From: Caulobacter endophyticus | GTDB lineage: Bacteria > Pseudomonadota > Alphaproteobacteria > Caulobacterales > Caulobacteraceae | Length of the DNA: 64,000 nt | Assembly: GCF_003116815.1 (NCBI RefSeq) | Contig: NZ_QDKQ01000026.1 | Span: 1 to 64,000 of the forward strand | Direction of reading: 5' to 3' | Part shown: positions 45,641 through 54,396 of the stretch, one piece after another | Layout: the number at the start of each line of letters is the position of its first letter | Numbering within the stretch: position 1 is the stretch's first letter | Notes under the pieces: model-generated | Seen by the model: only the letters and a program-made list of their open reading frames with translations | Told to the model about the DNA's origin: nothing | Database searches by the model: none | Made by a program: the position numbers and the translations under genes

Positions 45641-45673
45641 GATCAACTAGTTTGTTTTGTAAACTTGTTGATC
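45641..45673. promoter_or_regulatory. Inverted repeat upstream of the acyltransferase pseudogene
   Basis: GATCAACTAGTTT and AAACTTGTTGATC form 13-base arms with one mismatch around a 7-base centre, about 40-70 bases upstream of the acyltransferase ATG. It resembles a repressor operator in an AT-rich patch; no regulator gene is adjacent. Confidence 0.45.
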
Positions 45674-45736
45674 ACATCGTCGTTCAAAGAAGGCGCGGAG
45701 AGAGCACGCGCCTTCAGGAGATTGAAGATCGCAAAG

Positions 45737-46270
45737 TCAGGCCGCTTGGGGCGTCGCCTTGGCCGCGCGGGCCTCGCGCAGAAGGCCGATGGCGCGCAGC
45801 GCCATCTCCAGGCGCGAGACGCCGAACAGGCCCACGCCCAACACCACGAAGCCGTCGGTCAGCAGCACGGCGCTGATGTGCCAGGCTTCGGCCTCGGCCT
45901 CGAACACCGTCTTCAGGGCGAAGCGCACCACGACGATCCCCAGCAGGAACAGAATCGCCGCCGGCGAGGGTTTGGTGTTCAGCTCATGGGTGTCGGGGTC
46001 GATGGCGATCGGGATCAGGCGGCCGCGCCACCAGCCGATGGTCCCTCCCACGGCGAAGATTCCCGCCAGCCACAGCCAGTCGGTCCCATGCGGCGTGAAC
46101 TGCATGAGCAGGAACACCGTCGCGGCGACCATGATCGCCGGCAGGATCCACATGAACTCCAGCTTCAGGCGGCGCTCCTTGCTCATCGAGCGGAACCGCA
46201 AGGCGAAGACGATCGCTACGACCACCGCCGTGACGCCATAGCCGATGAGTTTCTGATTGCCGTGATCCAC
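45737..46270 (-). CDS. CcdC-like / DUF1453 membrane protein
   Basis: A 177-residue protein with four or five membrane helices and the loop RGRLIPIAIDPDTHELNTKPSP, typical of CcdC/DUF1453 proteins. I start at GTG 46270, which follows a purine-rich GGGGGGAAAG; a TTG at 46351 overlapping the GNAT stop is an alternative giving 27 additional, non-membrane residues. Its role is unknown; CcdC has been linked to cytochrome c maturation in Bacillus. Confidence 0.65.
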   Translation of the reverse strand: MDHGNQKLIGYGVTAVVVAIVFALRFRSMSKERRLKLEFMWILPAIMVAATVFLLMQFTPHGTDWLWLAGIFAVGGTIGWWRGRLIPIAIDPDTHELNTKPSPAAILFLLGIVVVRFALKTVFEAEAEAWHISAVLLTDGFVVLGVGLFGVSRLEMALRAIGLLREARAAKATPQAA

Positions 46271-46347
46271 GACGCTTTCCCCCCGAAAACGCACGGCAAC
46301 ACTCGCCGCGCCCCCGGTGGCGATGGCGCCCGAAAAGCCGTTCGGCG

Positions 46348-47088
46348 TCAATCGCGGGCCGGCTTGCTCCAGTAGCGATAGCGGTAGGCCGTCGAAAAGC
46401 CGCGCGCGCCATAGAGGGCGATGGCCGGCGTATTGGCTTCCTCGACCTGAAGATAGGCCGTGCGTGCGCCAAGCCCGGCCGCTTCGGCCAGCAGGGCGTC
46501 CAGCACGCGGCGGGCCAGACCGCGACGGCGGAAGTCGGGATCAGTGCGCATGCCAAAGATCCCTACCGCCTCGCCATCGACCGCGCAGGCGCCCAGGGCG
46601 GCGGTGCGGCCCTCCAGCGTCAGGCGGGCGAACCGGGCAGGCGCCGGGATGCGCCCCAACGCCTCCAGCCGCTCGGCCGCATCGGCCGCATTGCCCTTGG
46701 CCGAGGCGATCAGCAGGGCCTCGAAGGCGGGATCGGGCCTGGCCGAAAGCTCGACCTGCGGATCGGCGACGCCTACGGCCGGTCCGGTCATCAGCAGGGT
46801 CTCGCCGTGCAGGGCGTAGCCTCGGCGCGCCAGACGGTCGGACAGGTCGGCCGGCGCCGTCGCCCCGTCGGTCAGCTTGAAGCGCACCGGCAGGCCGCGC
46901 TCGCCATAGAAGGCCTCGACCGCGTCGATGGCGGCCTCCGGATCGCGATCGGCCTCACCCAGCGGCCAGCAGGCGTTGATCCGCAGCGAGAAGCCGTCGG
47001 CGGCGTTCAGCCGCCAGCCGCCCAGGCGCTCGCGCTCACGGGCGGGCCAGGCGGCGTCGGCGATGGGCTCGAGATCGGAGGGACTCAT
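46348..47088 (-). CDS. GNAT family N-acetyltransferase
   Basis: A 246-residue protein with a degenerate N-terminal half and a C-terminal GNAT domain: the acetyl-CoA loop FRRRGLARRVLDALL follows GIFGMRTDP, and NTPAIALYGARGFSTAYRYRY ends the fold. The substrate is unknown. It overlaps the upstream TlpA-like gene by four bases (ATGA). Confidence 0.87.
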   Translation of the reverse strand: MSPSDLEPIADAAWPARERERLGGWRLNAADGFSLRINACWPLGEADRDPEAAIDAVEAFYGERGLPVRFKLTDGATAPADLSDRLARRGYALHGETLLMTGPAVGVADPQVELSARPDPAFEALLIASAKGNAADAAERLEALGRIPAPARFARLTLEGRTAALGACAVDGEAVGIFGMRTDPDFRRRGLARRVLDALLAEAAGLGARTAYLQVEEANTPAIALYGARGFSTAYRYRYWSKPARD

Positions 47089-47705
47089 TTCTCGGCCAGC
47101 AGGGCTTCGACCAGGCCGCGGGCCTCGGGGCTGGACCAGTCGGCCTCGCCGGAGATGCGGGCCCGCTCGCGGCCCTGCTTGTCGTAGATCACCGTGGTCG
47201 GATAGCCGGCGGCGCGCGGCTCCAGGTCAAACGACATCTTGTAGGACTTGTCGCGGAACGAGACGAGCGGCCGATTGGCGGCCATCTCGGCCTGGATCAG
47301 GTTGACGTCGCTGTCGCGGTCGACGCTGATCGGCAGCACCTTCACCGGCTGGGTCGCATAGGCGGCGGCCAGCTTGGCCAGGGTGGGCATCTCCTTCTTG
47401 CAGGGCGCGCACCAGGTGGCCCACAGGTTCATGACCACGACCTGGCCCTTGAAGTCGGCCAGGGTGTGGGGCTGGTTGTCCATGTCGGTGAAGACGGTGG
47501 CCGGCGCGGCGCGCGGCTGGGCCGGCACGTCCAGCTTGGCTAAAGACCCCTTCTTGAATTCCTTGAGGTCGGCGAGCTCTGCGGGTTTGAACGAAGCCTG
47601 GGCGATGACGTATAGGACCGCGACGACGCCGACGAGCATGACGGCGCCGATCGCCCACTTCAGACCGTCGCGCTTGCGCGGCCCACCCGACTGGACTTCG
47701 CTCAT
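47085..47705 (-). CDS. TlpA-like membrane-anchored thioredoxin
   Basis: A 206-residue thiol:disulfide oxidoreductase facing the periplasm. One N-terminal helix (about residues 18-38) anchors a TlpA/ResA-type thioredoxin domain with the active site [13 protein letters not shown] and the cis-Pro in GYPTTVIYD. TlpA-like proteins reduce apocytochromes or copper chaperones. Its ATG abuts the divergent argH ATG with no spacer (CATATG at 47703-47708). Confidence 0.88.
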   Translation of the reverse strand: MSEVQSGGPRKRDGLKWAIGAVMLVGVVAVLYVIAQASFKPAELADLKEFKKGSLAKLDVPAQPRAAPATVFTDMDNQPHTLADFKGQVVVMNLWATWCAPCKKEMPTLAKLAAAYATQPVKVLPISVDRDSDVNLIQAEMAANRPLVSFRDKSYKMSFDLEPRAAGYPTTVIYDKQGRERARISGEADWSSPEARGLVEALLAEK

Positions 47706-49124
47706 ATGACCGACAACGCCTCCAAATCGCCCGCCGCGAACGGCCAGGGCCAAGCCATGTGGGGCGGCAGGTTCTCGGCCAAGCCGGCCGAACTGATGCA
47801 GGCGATCAACGTCTCCATCGGCTTCGACAAGCGCCTGTGGGCGCAAGACCTGGCGGGCAGCCGCGCCCACGCGCGGATGTTGATCAGCCAGGGCGTCATT
47901 GCAAGCAGCGACGGCGAGGAAATCCTCGAAGGCCTGGCCAGGATCGAGGACGAGCTGGCCACCGGGAGCTTCCCGTTCCGCGACGAGTACGAAGACATCC
48001 ACATGAACATCGAGGCGCGGCTGCGCGAGCTGATCGGCCCGACGGCCGGCCGGCTGCACACCGCCCGCTCGCGCAACGACCAGGTGGCCGTCGACTTCCG
48101 CCTGTGGGTGCGCGACGCCGCCGACCGCTCGGCGGCCCAACTGGCGGAGCTTCAGAAAGCCCTCCTGGCCCAGGCCGAGACCTATGCCGACGCTCTGATG
48201 CCGGGCTTCACCCACCTGCAGCCGGCCCAGCCGGTGACCTTCGGCCACCACCTGATGGCCTATGTCGAGATGTTCGGTCGCGACGCTTCGCGGTTCCGCG
48301 ACGCCCGCGCCCGCATGAACGAATGCCCGCTGGGGGCTGCGGCCCTGGCTGGTTCGCCCTTCCCGATCGACCGTCACCAGACGGCCGCCTCGCTGGGCTT
48401 CGACCGTCCGACCGCCAACTCGCTGGACAGCGTCTCGTCCCGCGACTTCGCCCTGGAAGCCCTGTCGGCCGCCTCGATCACCGCTACGCACCTGTCGCGC
48501 CTGGCGGAAGAGATCGTGCTGTGGACGACGCCGATGTTCGGCTTCATCAAGCTGACCGACGCCTTCACGACCGGCAGCTCGATCATGCCGCAGAAGAAGA
48601 ACCCCGACGCGGCCGAGCTGATCCGCGCCAAGGTCGGCCGCATCCTCGGCTCGCTGACCACCCTGACCGTGGTCATGAAGGGCCTGCCGCTGGCCTATTC
48701 GAAGGACATGCAGGAAGACAAGGTCCCGACCTTCGAGGCTTTCGACGCCCTGGAGCTGAGCCTGCTGGCCATGGCCGGCATGATCGCCGACCTGACGCCC
48801 AACACCGAGAAGATGGCCCAGGCCGCCGGCGCGGGCTTCTCGACCGCCACCGATCTGGCCGACTGGCTGGTGCGCGAGCTGAACATGCCTTTCCGCGACG
48901 CCCACCACGTGACAGGCTCGGCCGTGAAGGCTGCCGAGACCAAGGGCGTCGATCTGGCCGAACTGAGCCTGGCCGAGTTCCAGGCCATCGATCCGCGGAT
49001 CACCGACGGGGTCTACGCCGTCCTCACCCCGGCCGCCTCGGCGGCCAGCCGCATGAGCTACGGCGGGACCGCCCCCGCCCAGGTGCGCGCCCAGATCGCG
49101 CGTTGGAAGGAAACTCTGGCATGA
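47706..49124 (+). CDS. argH: Argininosuccinate lyase
   Basis: A 472-residue cytoplasmic enzyme cleaving argininosuccinate to arginine and fumarate, the last step of arginine synthesis. [16 protein letters not shown] and the fumarase-superfamily signature [12 protein letters not shown] (with the catalytic Ser) are intact. The first ~17 residues before MWGGRF are an unconserved extension; a start at the internal ATG (47757) is possible. The gene is head-to-head with tlpA with zero intergenic bases and is followed by a lipoprotein gene overlapping by four bases. Confidence 0.96.
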   Translation: MTDNASKSPAANGQGQAMWGGRFSAKPAELMQAINVSIGFDKRLWAQDLAGSRAHARMLISQGVIASSDGEEILEGLARIEDELATGSFPFRDEYEDIHMNIEARLRELIGPTAGRLHTARSRNDQVAVDFRLWVRDAADRSAAQLAELQKALLAQAETYADALMPGFTHLQPAQPVTFGHHLMAYVEMFGRDASRFRDARARMNECPLGAAALAGSPFPIDRHQTAASLGFDRPTANSLDSVSSRDFALEALSAASITATHLSRLAEEIVLWTTPMFGFIKLTDAFTTGSSIMPQKKNPDAAELIRAKVGRILGSLTTLTVVMKGLPLAYSKDMQEDKVPTFEAFDALELSLLAMAGMIADLTPNTEKMAQAAGAGFSTATDLADWLVRELNMPFRDAHHVTGSAVKAAETKGVDLAELSLAEFQAIDPRITDGVYAVLTPAASAASRMSYGGTAPAQVRAQIARWKETLA

Positions 49125-49435
49125 TCCGCCCCGCCACGCTGCTCGCCATCGCCGCCCTGGGCCTGACCGGCGCCGCCCTCTCCGCCTGCGGCAAGCAGGC
49201 CGAGCTGGAGCGCCCGGCCCCGCTGTGGGGCCCTGAAAAGAAGGCCGCCGAAGCCTCCAAGCGTCGCGAGGCCTCGGCCCAGGCCAACAAGCCCGCCCGC
49301 CCCAACGGCGTGCAGGAGAACGTCGACCCGGCGTCGAGCAACCGCACGACCCGCGCCGCCCCGCTGCGCGGCGCGCCGTCCGACCCGTTCGGCGGCCCGT
49401 CCGCCGCCGGCTTCCCGTCCTCGACGCCGAACTGA
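49121..49435 (+). CDS. Small lipoprotein between argH and lysA (LptM-like)
   Basis: A 104-residue lipoprotein: signal peptide with lipobox ALSAC (Cys about residue 22), then [15 protein letters not shown] and a Pro/Ala/Asn-rich tail. Short lipoproteins at this position between argH and lysA are common in alphaproteobacteria and some are annotated as LptM, a chaperone for the LPS translocon; similarity here is limited to the first ~15 mature residues, so the assignment is tentative. The start overlaps the argH stop (ATGA). Confidence 0.7.
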   Translation: MIRPATLLAIAALGLTGAALSACGKQAELERPAPLWGPEKKAAEASKRREASAQANKPARPNGVQENVDPASSNRTTRAAPLRGAPSDPFGGPSAAGFPSSTPN

Positions 49436-49442
49436 AAATCCC

Positions 49443-49546
49443 TGCGTCCTTCGAGGCCCGCTAACGCGGGCGCCTCAGGATGAGGAGGGTCTGTGCTGAG
49501 TTCCTCATCCTGAGGTGCAAGGCGCAGCCGAGCCTCGAAGGACGCA
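49443..49546. repeat. Long palindromic repeat between the lipoprotein gene and lysA
   Basis: Arms TGCGTCCTTCGAGGC (49443-49457) and GCCTCGAAGGACGCA (49532-49546) are perfect inverted copies; internal CCTCAGGATGAGG and CCTCATCCTGAGG pair as well. The ~104-base element is of the CCTTCGAGGC/CATCCTGAGG type frequent in alphaproteobacterial genomes. Confidence 0.8.
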
Positions 49547-49570
49547 CGACCGACACCGAAAGCCCCTTCA

Positions 49571-50836
49571 GTGAACCACTTCGAATACGGCCCCGAGGGC
49601 CTGGCCTGCGAAGGCGTCCCCCTGGCCAGGATCGCGGCCGAGGTCGGCACGCCCGTCTACGTCTATTCCCGCGCCACGCTGGAGCGGCACTTCACCGTGT
49701 TCCGCGACGCCCTGGTCAATGCCGGCGTCGTCGATCCGCTGGTGGCCTATGCGGTGAAGGCCAATTCTAACGTGGCGGTTCTGAAGGTGTTGGGCGACCT
49801 GGGCGCCGGCGCCGACACGGTGTCGGAAGGCGAGGTCCGTCGCGCCCTGGCCGCCGGCATCCCCGGCGAGCGCATCGTGTTCTCGGGCGTGGGCAAGAAG
49901 CGCGAAGAGATCGCCTTCGCCCTGAAGGCCGGCGTCGCCGAGATCAACGTCGAGTCCGAACCGGAGATGGAGCTGATCGCCAGCGTCGCCGCCGAGCTGG
50001 GCGTGCGGGCCAAGATCGCCTTCCGGGTCAATCCCGACGTCGCGGCCGGCGGCCACGCCAAGATCGCCACCGGCAAGTCGGAGAACAAGTTCGGCGTCTC
50101 GTTCGCCGAGGCCGCGCGTCTCTACGCCAACGCCAGCAACAACGCCGCCCTTGAGCCCATCGGCGTGGCCTGCCACATCGGCAGCCAGATCACCGACCTG
50201 GAGCCCATGCGCGCCGCGTTCATGAAGATGCGGGGCCTGGTCGAGCAGCTCCTGGGCGAGGGCCTGTCGCTCGAACGTCTGGACCTGGGCGGCGGCCTGG
50301 GCGTGCCCTATTTCAACCACCCCGAACCGCCTCCGCCGGCCGAGTTCGCCGCCATGGTGGCGCAGGTGACCAAGGGCCTGCCGGTGAAGCTGGCCTTCGA
50401 GCCGGGCCGCGTGATCGCCGCCAACGCCGGGGTGATGGTCTCGGAAGTCATCCACGTCCACGAGCGTCCGGAAGGCCGCAAGTTCCTGGTCATCGACGCG
50501 GCCATGAACGACCTTGTGCGTCCGGCCATGTACGACGCCTTCCACGACATCCGGCCGGTGCTCCCCAAGTCGGGCGAGGCCGTCTACGACGTGGTCGGCC
50601 CGGTCTGCGAGACCGGCGACACCTTCACCCGCGACCGCGCCCTGCCGCCGTTCGGCCCTGGCGACCTGGTGGCCTTCATGTCGGCCGGCGCCTACGGCTC
50701 GGCCATGGCCAGCGAGTACAACACCCGCCCGCTGGTCCCCGAAGTGCTGGTCGACGGCGACCGCTACGCCGTGATCCGCAAGCGTCCGACCTACGATGAG
50801 ATGCTGGCCCGGGACCTGGTTCCGGATTGGGTGTGA
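49571..50836 (+). CDS. lysA: Diaminopimelate decarboxylase
   Basis: A 421-residue PLP enzyme converting meso-diaminopimelate to lysine. Lys in AYAVKANSN binds PLP; CHIGSQI, DLGGGLGVPY, EPGRVIAANAG and VCETGDTF (active-site Cys) are present. GTG 49571 is the start. It is separated from the argH-lipoprotein unit by a palindromic repeat. Confidence 0.96.
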   Translation: MNHFEYGPEGLACEGVPLARIAAEVGTPVYVYSRATLERHFTVFRDALVNAGVVDPLVAYAVKANSNVAVLKVLGDLGAGADTVSEGEVRRALAAGIPGERIVFSGVGKKREEIAFALKAGVAEINVESEPEMELIASVAAELGVRAKIAFRVNPDVAAGGHAKIATGKSENKFGVSFAEAARLYANASNNAALEPIGVACHIGSQITDLEPMRAAFMKMRGLVEQLLGEGLSLERLDLGGGLGVPYFNHPEPPPPAEFAAMVAQVTKGLPVKLAFEPGRVIAANAGVMVSEVIHVHERPEGRKFLVIDAAMNDLVRPAMYDAFHDIRPVLPKSGEAVYDVVGPVCETGDTFTRDRALPPFGPGDLVAFMSAGAYGSAMASEYNTRPLVPEVLVDGDRYAVIRKRPTYDEMLARDLVPDWV

Positions 50837-50854
50837 ATCCAGTGCGTGGTCCTG

Positions 50855-50888
50855 GTCCTTCGACTAAATCCTGAGCTCGTCGAAGGAC
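50855..50888. repeat. Short palindrome after lysA
   Basis: GTCCTTCGAC (50855-50864) and GTCGAAGGAC (50879-50888) are perfect inverted arms around a 14-base loop. It shares the CCTTCGA core with the larger element at 49.4 kb and may be a minimal relative or a terminator without a T tract. Confidence 0.55.
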
Positions 50889-50992
50889 GAGGTTTCGCCG
50901 CTCCGGCGGTAAATTATTGCGCCGCGCCTGAAGCACGCCTCACCGCCCGCAAAGTCTCGCCCCCAAGCGCCCTTTGGGCTAGAAGCCACGCC

Positions 50993-52120
50993 ATGTCGCA
51001 CAACACCTTCGGTCACCTGTTCCGCGTCACCACCTGGGGCGAAAGCCACGGGCCCGCCCTCGGCTGCGTCGTCGACGGCGTGCCTCCGGGCATCCTGCTG
51101 ACGGCCGAGATGATCCAGGGCTTTCTCGACAAGCGCCGCCCGGGCAACGGCAAGTTCGTCACCCAGCGCCAGGAGCCCGACGCCGTGCGCATCCTGTCGG
51201 GCGTGTTCGAGGACGAGCGCACCGGCGGCCAGCGCACGACGGGCACGCCGATCAGCCTGATGATCGAGAACACCGACCAGCGCTCGAAGGACTATGGCGA
51301 GATCGCCCAGGCCTTCCGCCCCGGTCATGCCGACTACCCCTACTTCGCCAAGTACGGAATCCGTGACTATCGCGGGGGCGGCCGCAGCTCGGCCCGCGAG
51401 ACCGCCGCACGCGTCGCAGCCGGCGCCGTGGCGCGGCTGGTGATCCCGGGCGTCACCGTGCGCGCGGCCCTGGTGCAGATCGGCCCCCACAAGATCGACC
51501 GCGCCAACTGGGACTGGGCGCAGACGCAAGAGAACCCCTACTGGTCGCCGGACGCCGCGATCATCCCGGTGTGGGAAGAGCATCTTGAGACGATCCGCAA
51601 GGCCGGCTCCTCGACCGGCGCCGTGGTGGAAGTCGAAGCAACCGGCGTGCCGGCCGGCTGGGGCGCGCCGCTGTACGGCAAGCTCGACGCCGAACTGGCC
51701 GCGGGCCTCATGTCGATCAACGCCGCCAAGGGTGTGGAGATCGGCGAAGGCTTCGACAGCGCCGCCCTGACCGGCGAGGACAACGCCGACATGATGCGCC
51801 TTGGCCCCAATGGCGAACCGGAGTTCCTGTCCAACCACGCCGGCGGCGTGCTTGGCGGCCTGTCGACCGGCCAGCCCGTCGTGGCTCGCGTGGCCTTCAA
51901 GCCGACCTCCTCGATCCTGATCCCGCGCCAGACCCTCAACGAGGCCGGCGAGGAGATCGACCTGCGCACCAAGGGTCGCCACGATCCCTGCGTGGGCATC
52001 CGCGGCGTGCCGGTGGTGGAAGCCATGACCGCCTGCGTCCTGGCTGACGCCTTCCTGCGCCATCGCGCCCAGACCGGCGGCGGAGCCTTCCTGCCGGGCG
52101 GCGGCGGGGAACGCGCTTAA
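50993..52120 (+). CDS. aroC: Chorismate synthase
   Basis: A 375-residue FMN-dependent lyase converting EPSP to chorismate, the last step of the shikimate pathway. [29 protein letters not shown] and [13 protein letters not shown] are the three family signatures. Full length. The ATG at 50993 begins the recognisable protein ([11 protein letters not shown]); the frame upstream is not protein-like. Confidence 0.97.
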   Translation: MSHNTFGHLFRVTTWGESHGPALGCVVDGVPPGILLTAEMIQGFLDKRRPGNGKFVTQRQEPDAVRILSGVFEDERTGGQRTTGTPISLMIENTDQRSKDYGEIAQAFRPGHADYPYFAKYGIRDYRGGGRSSARETAARVAAGAVARLVIPGVTVRAALVQIGPHKIDRANWDWAQTQENPYWSPDAAIIPVWEEHLETIRKAGSSTGAVVEVEATGVPAGWGAPLYGKLDAELAAGLMSINAAKGVEIGEGFDSAALTGEDNADMMRLGPNGEPEFLSNHAGGVLGGLSTGQPVVARVAFKPTSSILIPRQTLNEAGEEIDLRTKGRHDPCVGIRGVPVVEAMTACVLADAFLRHRAQTGGGAFLPGGGGERA

Positions 52121-52150
52121 GGCTCTCTCCCTTTAGGGGAAGGATCTGGC

Positions 52151-52363
52151 CTACCCGCCCCGCCGCTCGCGCCAGTCTTCCGGCCGCGTGATCAACGACG
52201 GCCGGAGGAAGGGCGACTGGACGCGGTCGTAGTCGGCGACGTCAACGCCGCCGCAGATCATGGCCAGGAGTTCCGAGCCGGTGAGGTCGGGCACCGGATC
52301 GCCATGCACCGCTCGCCACAGCGCTCGGGCTTCCTCTTTGATCATGTCTTCACGGCGGGGCAT
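52151..52363 (-). CDS. Small hypothetical protein
   Basis: A 70-residue soluble, charged protein without a recognised domain (IKEEARALWRAVHGDPVPD...). The ATG at 52363 is preceded by GAGG at a good distance. It is convergent with aroC, ending about 30 bases after its stop. Confidence 0.55.
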   Translation of the reverse strand: MPRREDMIKEEARALWRAVHGDPVPDLTGSELLAMICGGVDVADYDRVQSPFLRPSLITRPEDWRERRGG

Positions 52364-52567
52364 CGGTCAGGCCTCGATCATTCGACAGCTGAACCATCGA
52401 ACTTTCGAACTCGTTCCTGATTTTTTTGTTTACGAATATTAATGCACGTCGGCCGACGTATTTCCGCCACAAGAACTGTCGGCCCACCGACAGCGTCTTC
52501 TGGTCGCGGAGATCGTAAACCTTTGATCGGCTACAACCCGCGAACCTTCGTTCCGCGAGTTTCCTTC

Positions 52568-52801
52568 ATGCGCGCTTCCCGCCTGCTTATCGTTCCGGCC
52601 CTGCTGGCCGTCGCCGTCGGCGCCCAGGGGTGCCTCGCCGGCGCCGTGGCCGGCGCGGCCGTCGACACCGCCGGGGCCGTTGTCGGCACGACCGGCAAGG
52701 TCGTGGTCGCCGGCGGCAAGGCCGTGATCCCTGGCGAGAGCCGCAAGGACCGCGAAAAGCGCGAGTTCCGCGAGTGGAAAAAGGCCCAGCGGGGCCGCTG
52801 A
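52568..52801 (+). CDS. Small exported Gly/Ala-rich protein, possible lipoprotein
   Basis: A 77-residue protein with a signal sequence (RASRLLIVPALLAVAVGAQGC) whose Cys at about residue 21 could be a lipid-attachment site, though the box is imperfect. A repetitive Val/Ala/Gly stretch (AVAGAAVDTAGAVVGTTGKV) and a highly charged C-terminus follow. It is related to small NF-type lipoproteins seen near other alphaproteobacterial genes; function unknown. The ~200 bases upstream are AT-rich and probably contain its promoter. Confidence 0.6.
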   Translation: MRASRLLIVPALLAVAVGAQGCLAGAVAGAAVDTAGAVVGTTGKVVVAGGKAVIPGESRKDREKREFREWKKAQRGR

Positions 52802-52805
52802 TCCC

Positions 52806-53201
52806 CTACTCCGCCGCCTGCGGAACCTGGTCGCCCACGGCCACGCCCTGCAGATAGAGCGACAGCGGCCGAATCTCGTAGGCGCCGGTCGGATTGGCCT
52901 CGCCAAGGGCGCGCGCCACGTCGAGGGCCTCGCCCATCGAGGCGCAGTCGATGATGTAGAAGCCCAGCATGGCCTCCTTGGTCTCGGCGTAGGGCCCGTC
53001 CATCACCACCGGCGGCTCCTGGCCCTTGACCAGGGTCTTGGCCGAGCCGGTGAAGCCCAGGCGACCGGCCGGCCCCAGCTTGCCCTCGGCATAGAGCCGG
53101 TCGTGGACCACCGAGAGGTTGGCCATCACCGCATCGTCCTGCGCCTTGGTCCAGCCGGCGACGAGGTCCTGGTCGTTGTAGCAGAGAATGGCGTAGAGCA
53201 C
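52806..53201 (-). CDS. YciI/DGPF-domain family protein
   Basis: A 131-residue YciI-like protein with the DGPYAETKE signature of the PhnB/DGPF group, often found in alphaproteobacteria next to ECF sigma factors; none is present here. It starts at GTG 53201 with GGGAGGT upstream. Function unknown; members are small ferredoxin-fold proteins thought to bind small molecules. Confidence 0.85.
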   Translation of the reverse strand: MLYAILCYNDQDLVAGWTKAQDDAVMANLSVVHDRLYAEGKLGPAGRLGFTGSAKTLVKGQEPPVVMDGPYAETKEAMLGFYIIDCASMGEALDVARALGEANPTGAYEIRPLSLYLQGVAVGDQVPQAAE

Positions 53202-53268
53202 GGCGGGACCTCCCGGGTCATTGGGTGACGCAGGGGTATCGCGACCATCGTTCTCTGAAAAGAGGCCT

Positions 53269-53760
53269 TCAGGCCTCGGGCGGCGGCTCTGCGTCCGTTT
53301 CCGACGCAGGCTCCTCGATCGCAGGCTCCCCCACCGCCCCGGGCGCCGCCGGACGCGGACGACCCAGGCGGACGATCTTCTCCTCGGCGGTGCGCACCAT
53401 GCGGGTCTGGTCGTTGAACTGCAGCAGCTGGGCGCAGACCGGAAAGAAACCGCCGGGCATGCGCGTGTCGATGCCCTCGGCCAGCGTCATCAGATAGACG
53501 CCGGCGGCCTGCAGCTTGCCCATGACCTGCAGCAGGTCGACGATATGGGCGGCGAAGGCGTGCAGGCTGGGCACGACCAGCAGGTCGCCCGGCGCGGCCG
53601 AGGCAATGGCCGCCTCCAGGCCCGGCTTGTGAACGGCCAGGGCGTAGCAGGCGTCATGGTGCAGCGCCTGGCAGCCGACGTCCGTCAGCTTGTCCGCCAG
53701 GGGTCCGTCGAAGGTCGCGCCCCGAACGGGCGGGACCCGGAAGTAGCCGATCATGCGCAT
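53269..53760 (-). CDS. Resolvase-fold protein lacking catalytic residues
   Basis: A 164-residue protein whose first ~130 residues align with the N-terminal domain of serine recombinases: IGYFRVPP for IGYARVS, a central HKPGLEAAIASAAPGDLLVV (RPGL...L..GDTLVV), then LHAFAAHIVDLLQVMGKLQAAGVYL and EGIDTRMPGGFF. The nucleophilic Ser is replaced by Pro, the Arg residues of LDRLGRS are missing, and there is no C-terminal DNA-binding domain but an acidic Pro/Glu tail. It looks like a domesticated, catalytically dead resolvase domain. Confidence 0.7.
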   Translation of the reverse strand: MRMIGYFRVPPVRGATFDGPLADKLTDVGCQALHHDACYALAVHKPGLEAAIASAAPGDLLVVPSLHAFAAHIVDLLQVMGKLQAAGVYLMTLAEGIDTRMPGGFFPVCAQLLQFNDQTRMVRTAEEKIVRLGRPRPAAPGAVGEPAIEEPASETDAEPPPEA

Positions 53761-53827
53761 GGCGCGTGTGTGGCGAACTCCGCGCCGCCGCGAAAGAGGC
53801 GGCGGCGTCAAAGTCGGGGATAAACGA

Positions 53828-53946
53828 CCCTCTCCCTCTGGGTGATGCGGCCGAAGGCGGGTGGGAGGAACGCTTTCAGCTACCCAGGAAGCGACTGATT
53901 TTGCCCCCACCGATCGCTTCGCGATCACCTCCCCACAGGGCGAGGT
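53828..53946. repeat. Compound palindromic repeat
   Basis: CCCTCTCCCTCTGGG pairs loosely with CCACAGGGCGAGG, and GGCGGGTGGGAGG and GATCGCTTCGCGATC form internal hairpins. Its GATCGCTTCGCGATC core matches the TCGCTTCGCGA of the element at 39.4 kb. Confidence 0.6.
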
Positions 53947-53956
53947 TCCTTAATAT

Positions 53957-54325
53957 CTAAAGCGTCAGCGCGCAGCTCTCGCCGATGGTCGGGCGCGACA
54001 GCACCACGCGCGACAGCCCCGGGAACTGAGGCTTCAGGCGCTCGGCGAAATAGAGGCAGATCCGCTCCAGGGTCGGGCTTTCCAGACCCGGGCGGTCGTT
54101 GAGCAGGCCATGGTCGAGCTCGGTGGCCACCGCCTTCAGGGCGACGTCCAGGCTTTCCAGGTCCGCAACCCATCCAGCAGGCTGCATGACGCCCTTCACG
54201 CTGGCCTCGACGCGGAACGAGTGGCCGTGCAGGCGGCGATAGCGGTGATCGCCGGGGCCTTGCTCAATGTAGTGGGCCGCATCGAAATGCGCGGCCTTCG
54301 TGATCTCGAAGACGGGTTCGGACAT
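53957..54325 (-). CDS. queD: 6-carboxytetrahydropterin synthase QueD-like protein
   Basis: A 122-residue member of the 6-pyruvoyltetrahydropterin synthase family, which makes 6-carboxytetrahydropterin for queuosine. Zinc-ligand histidines are visible in FDAAHYI and RLHGHSF, and the Asp-His relay in TELDHGLLND. The Cys four residues before HGH in E. coli QueD is Tyr29 here. It lies about 70 bases downstream of queE in the same orientation. Confidence 0.88.
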   Translation of the reverse strand: MSEPVFEITKAAHFDAAHYIEQGPGDHRYRRLHGHSFRVEASVKGVMQPAGWVADLESLDVALKAVATELDHGLLNDRPGLESPTLERICLYFAERLKPQFPGLSRVVLSRPTIGESCALTL

Positions 54326-54396
54326 GGACTTCTTTTATGACTAGGCCTGGGAGGCTCTAGCGCGCGGTCCTGTCACCAAACCGAGCGCCCTATCCA

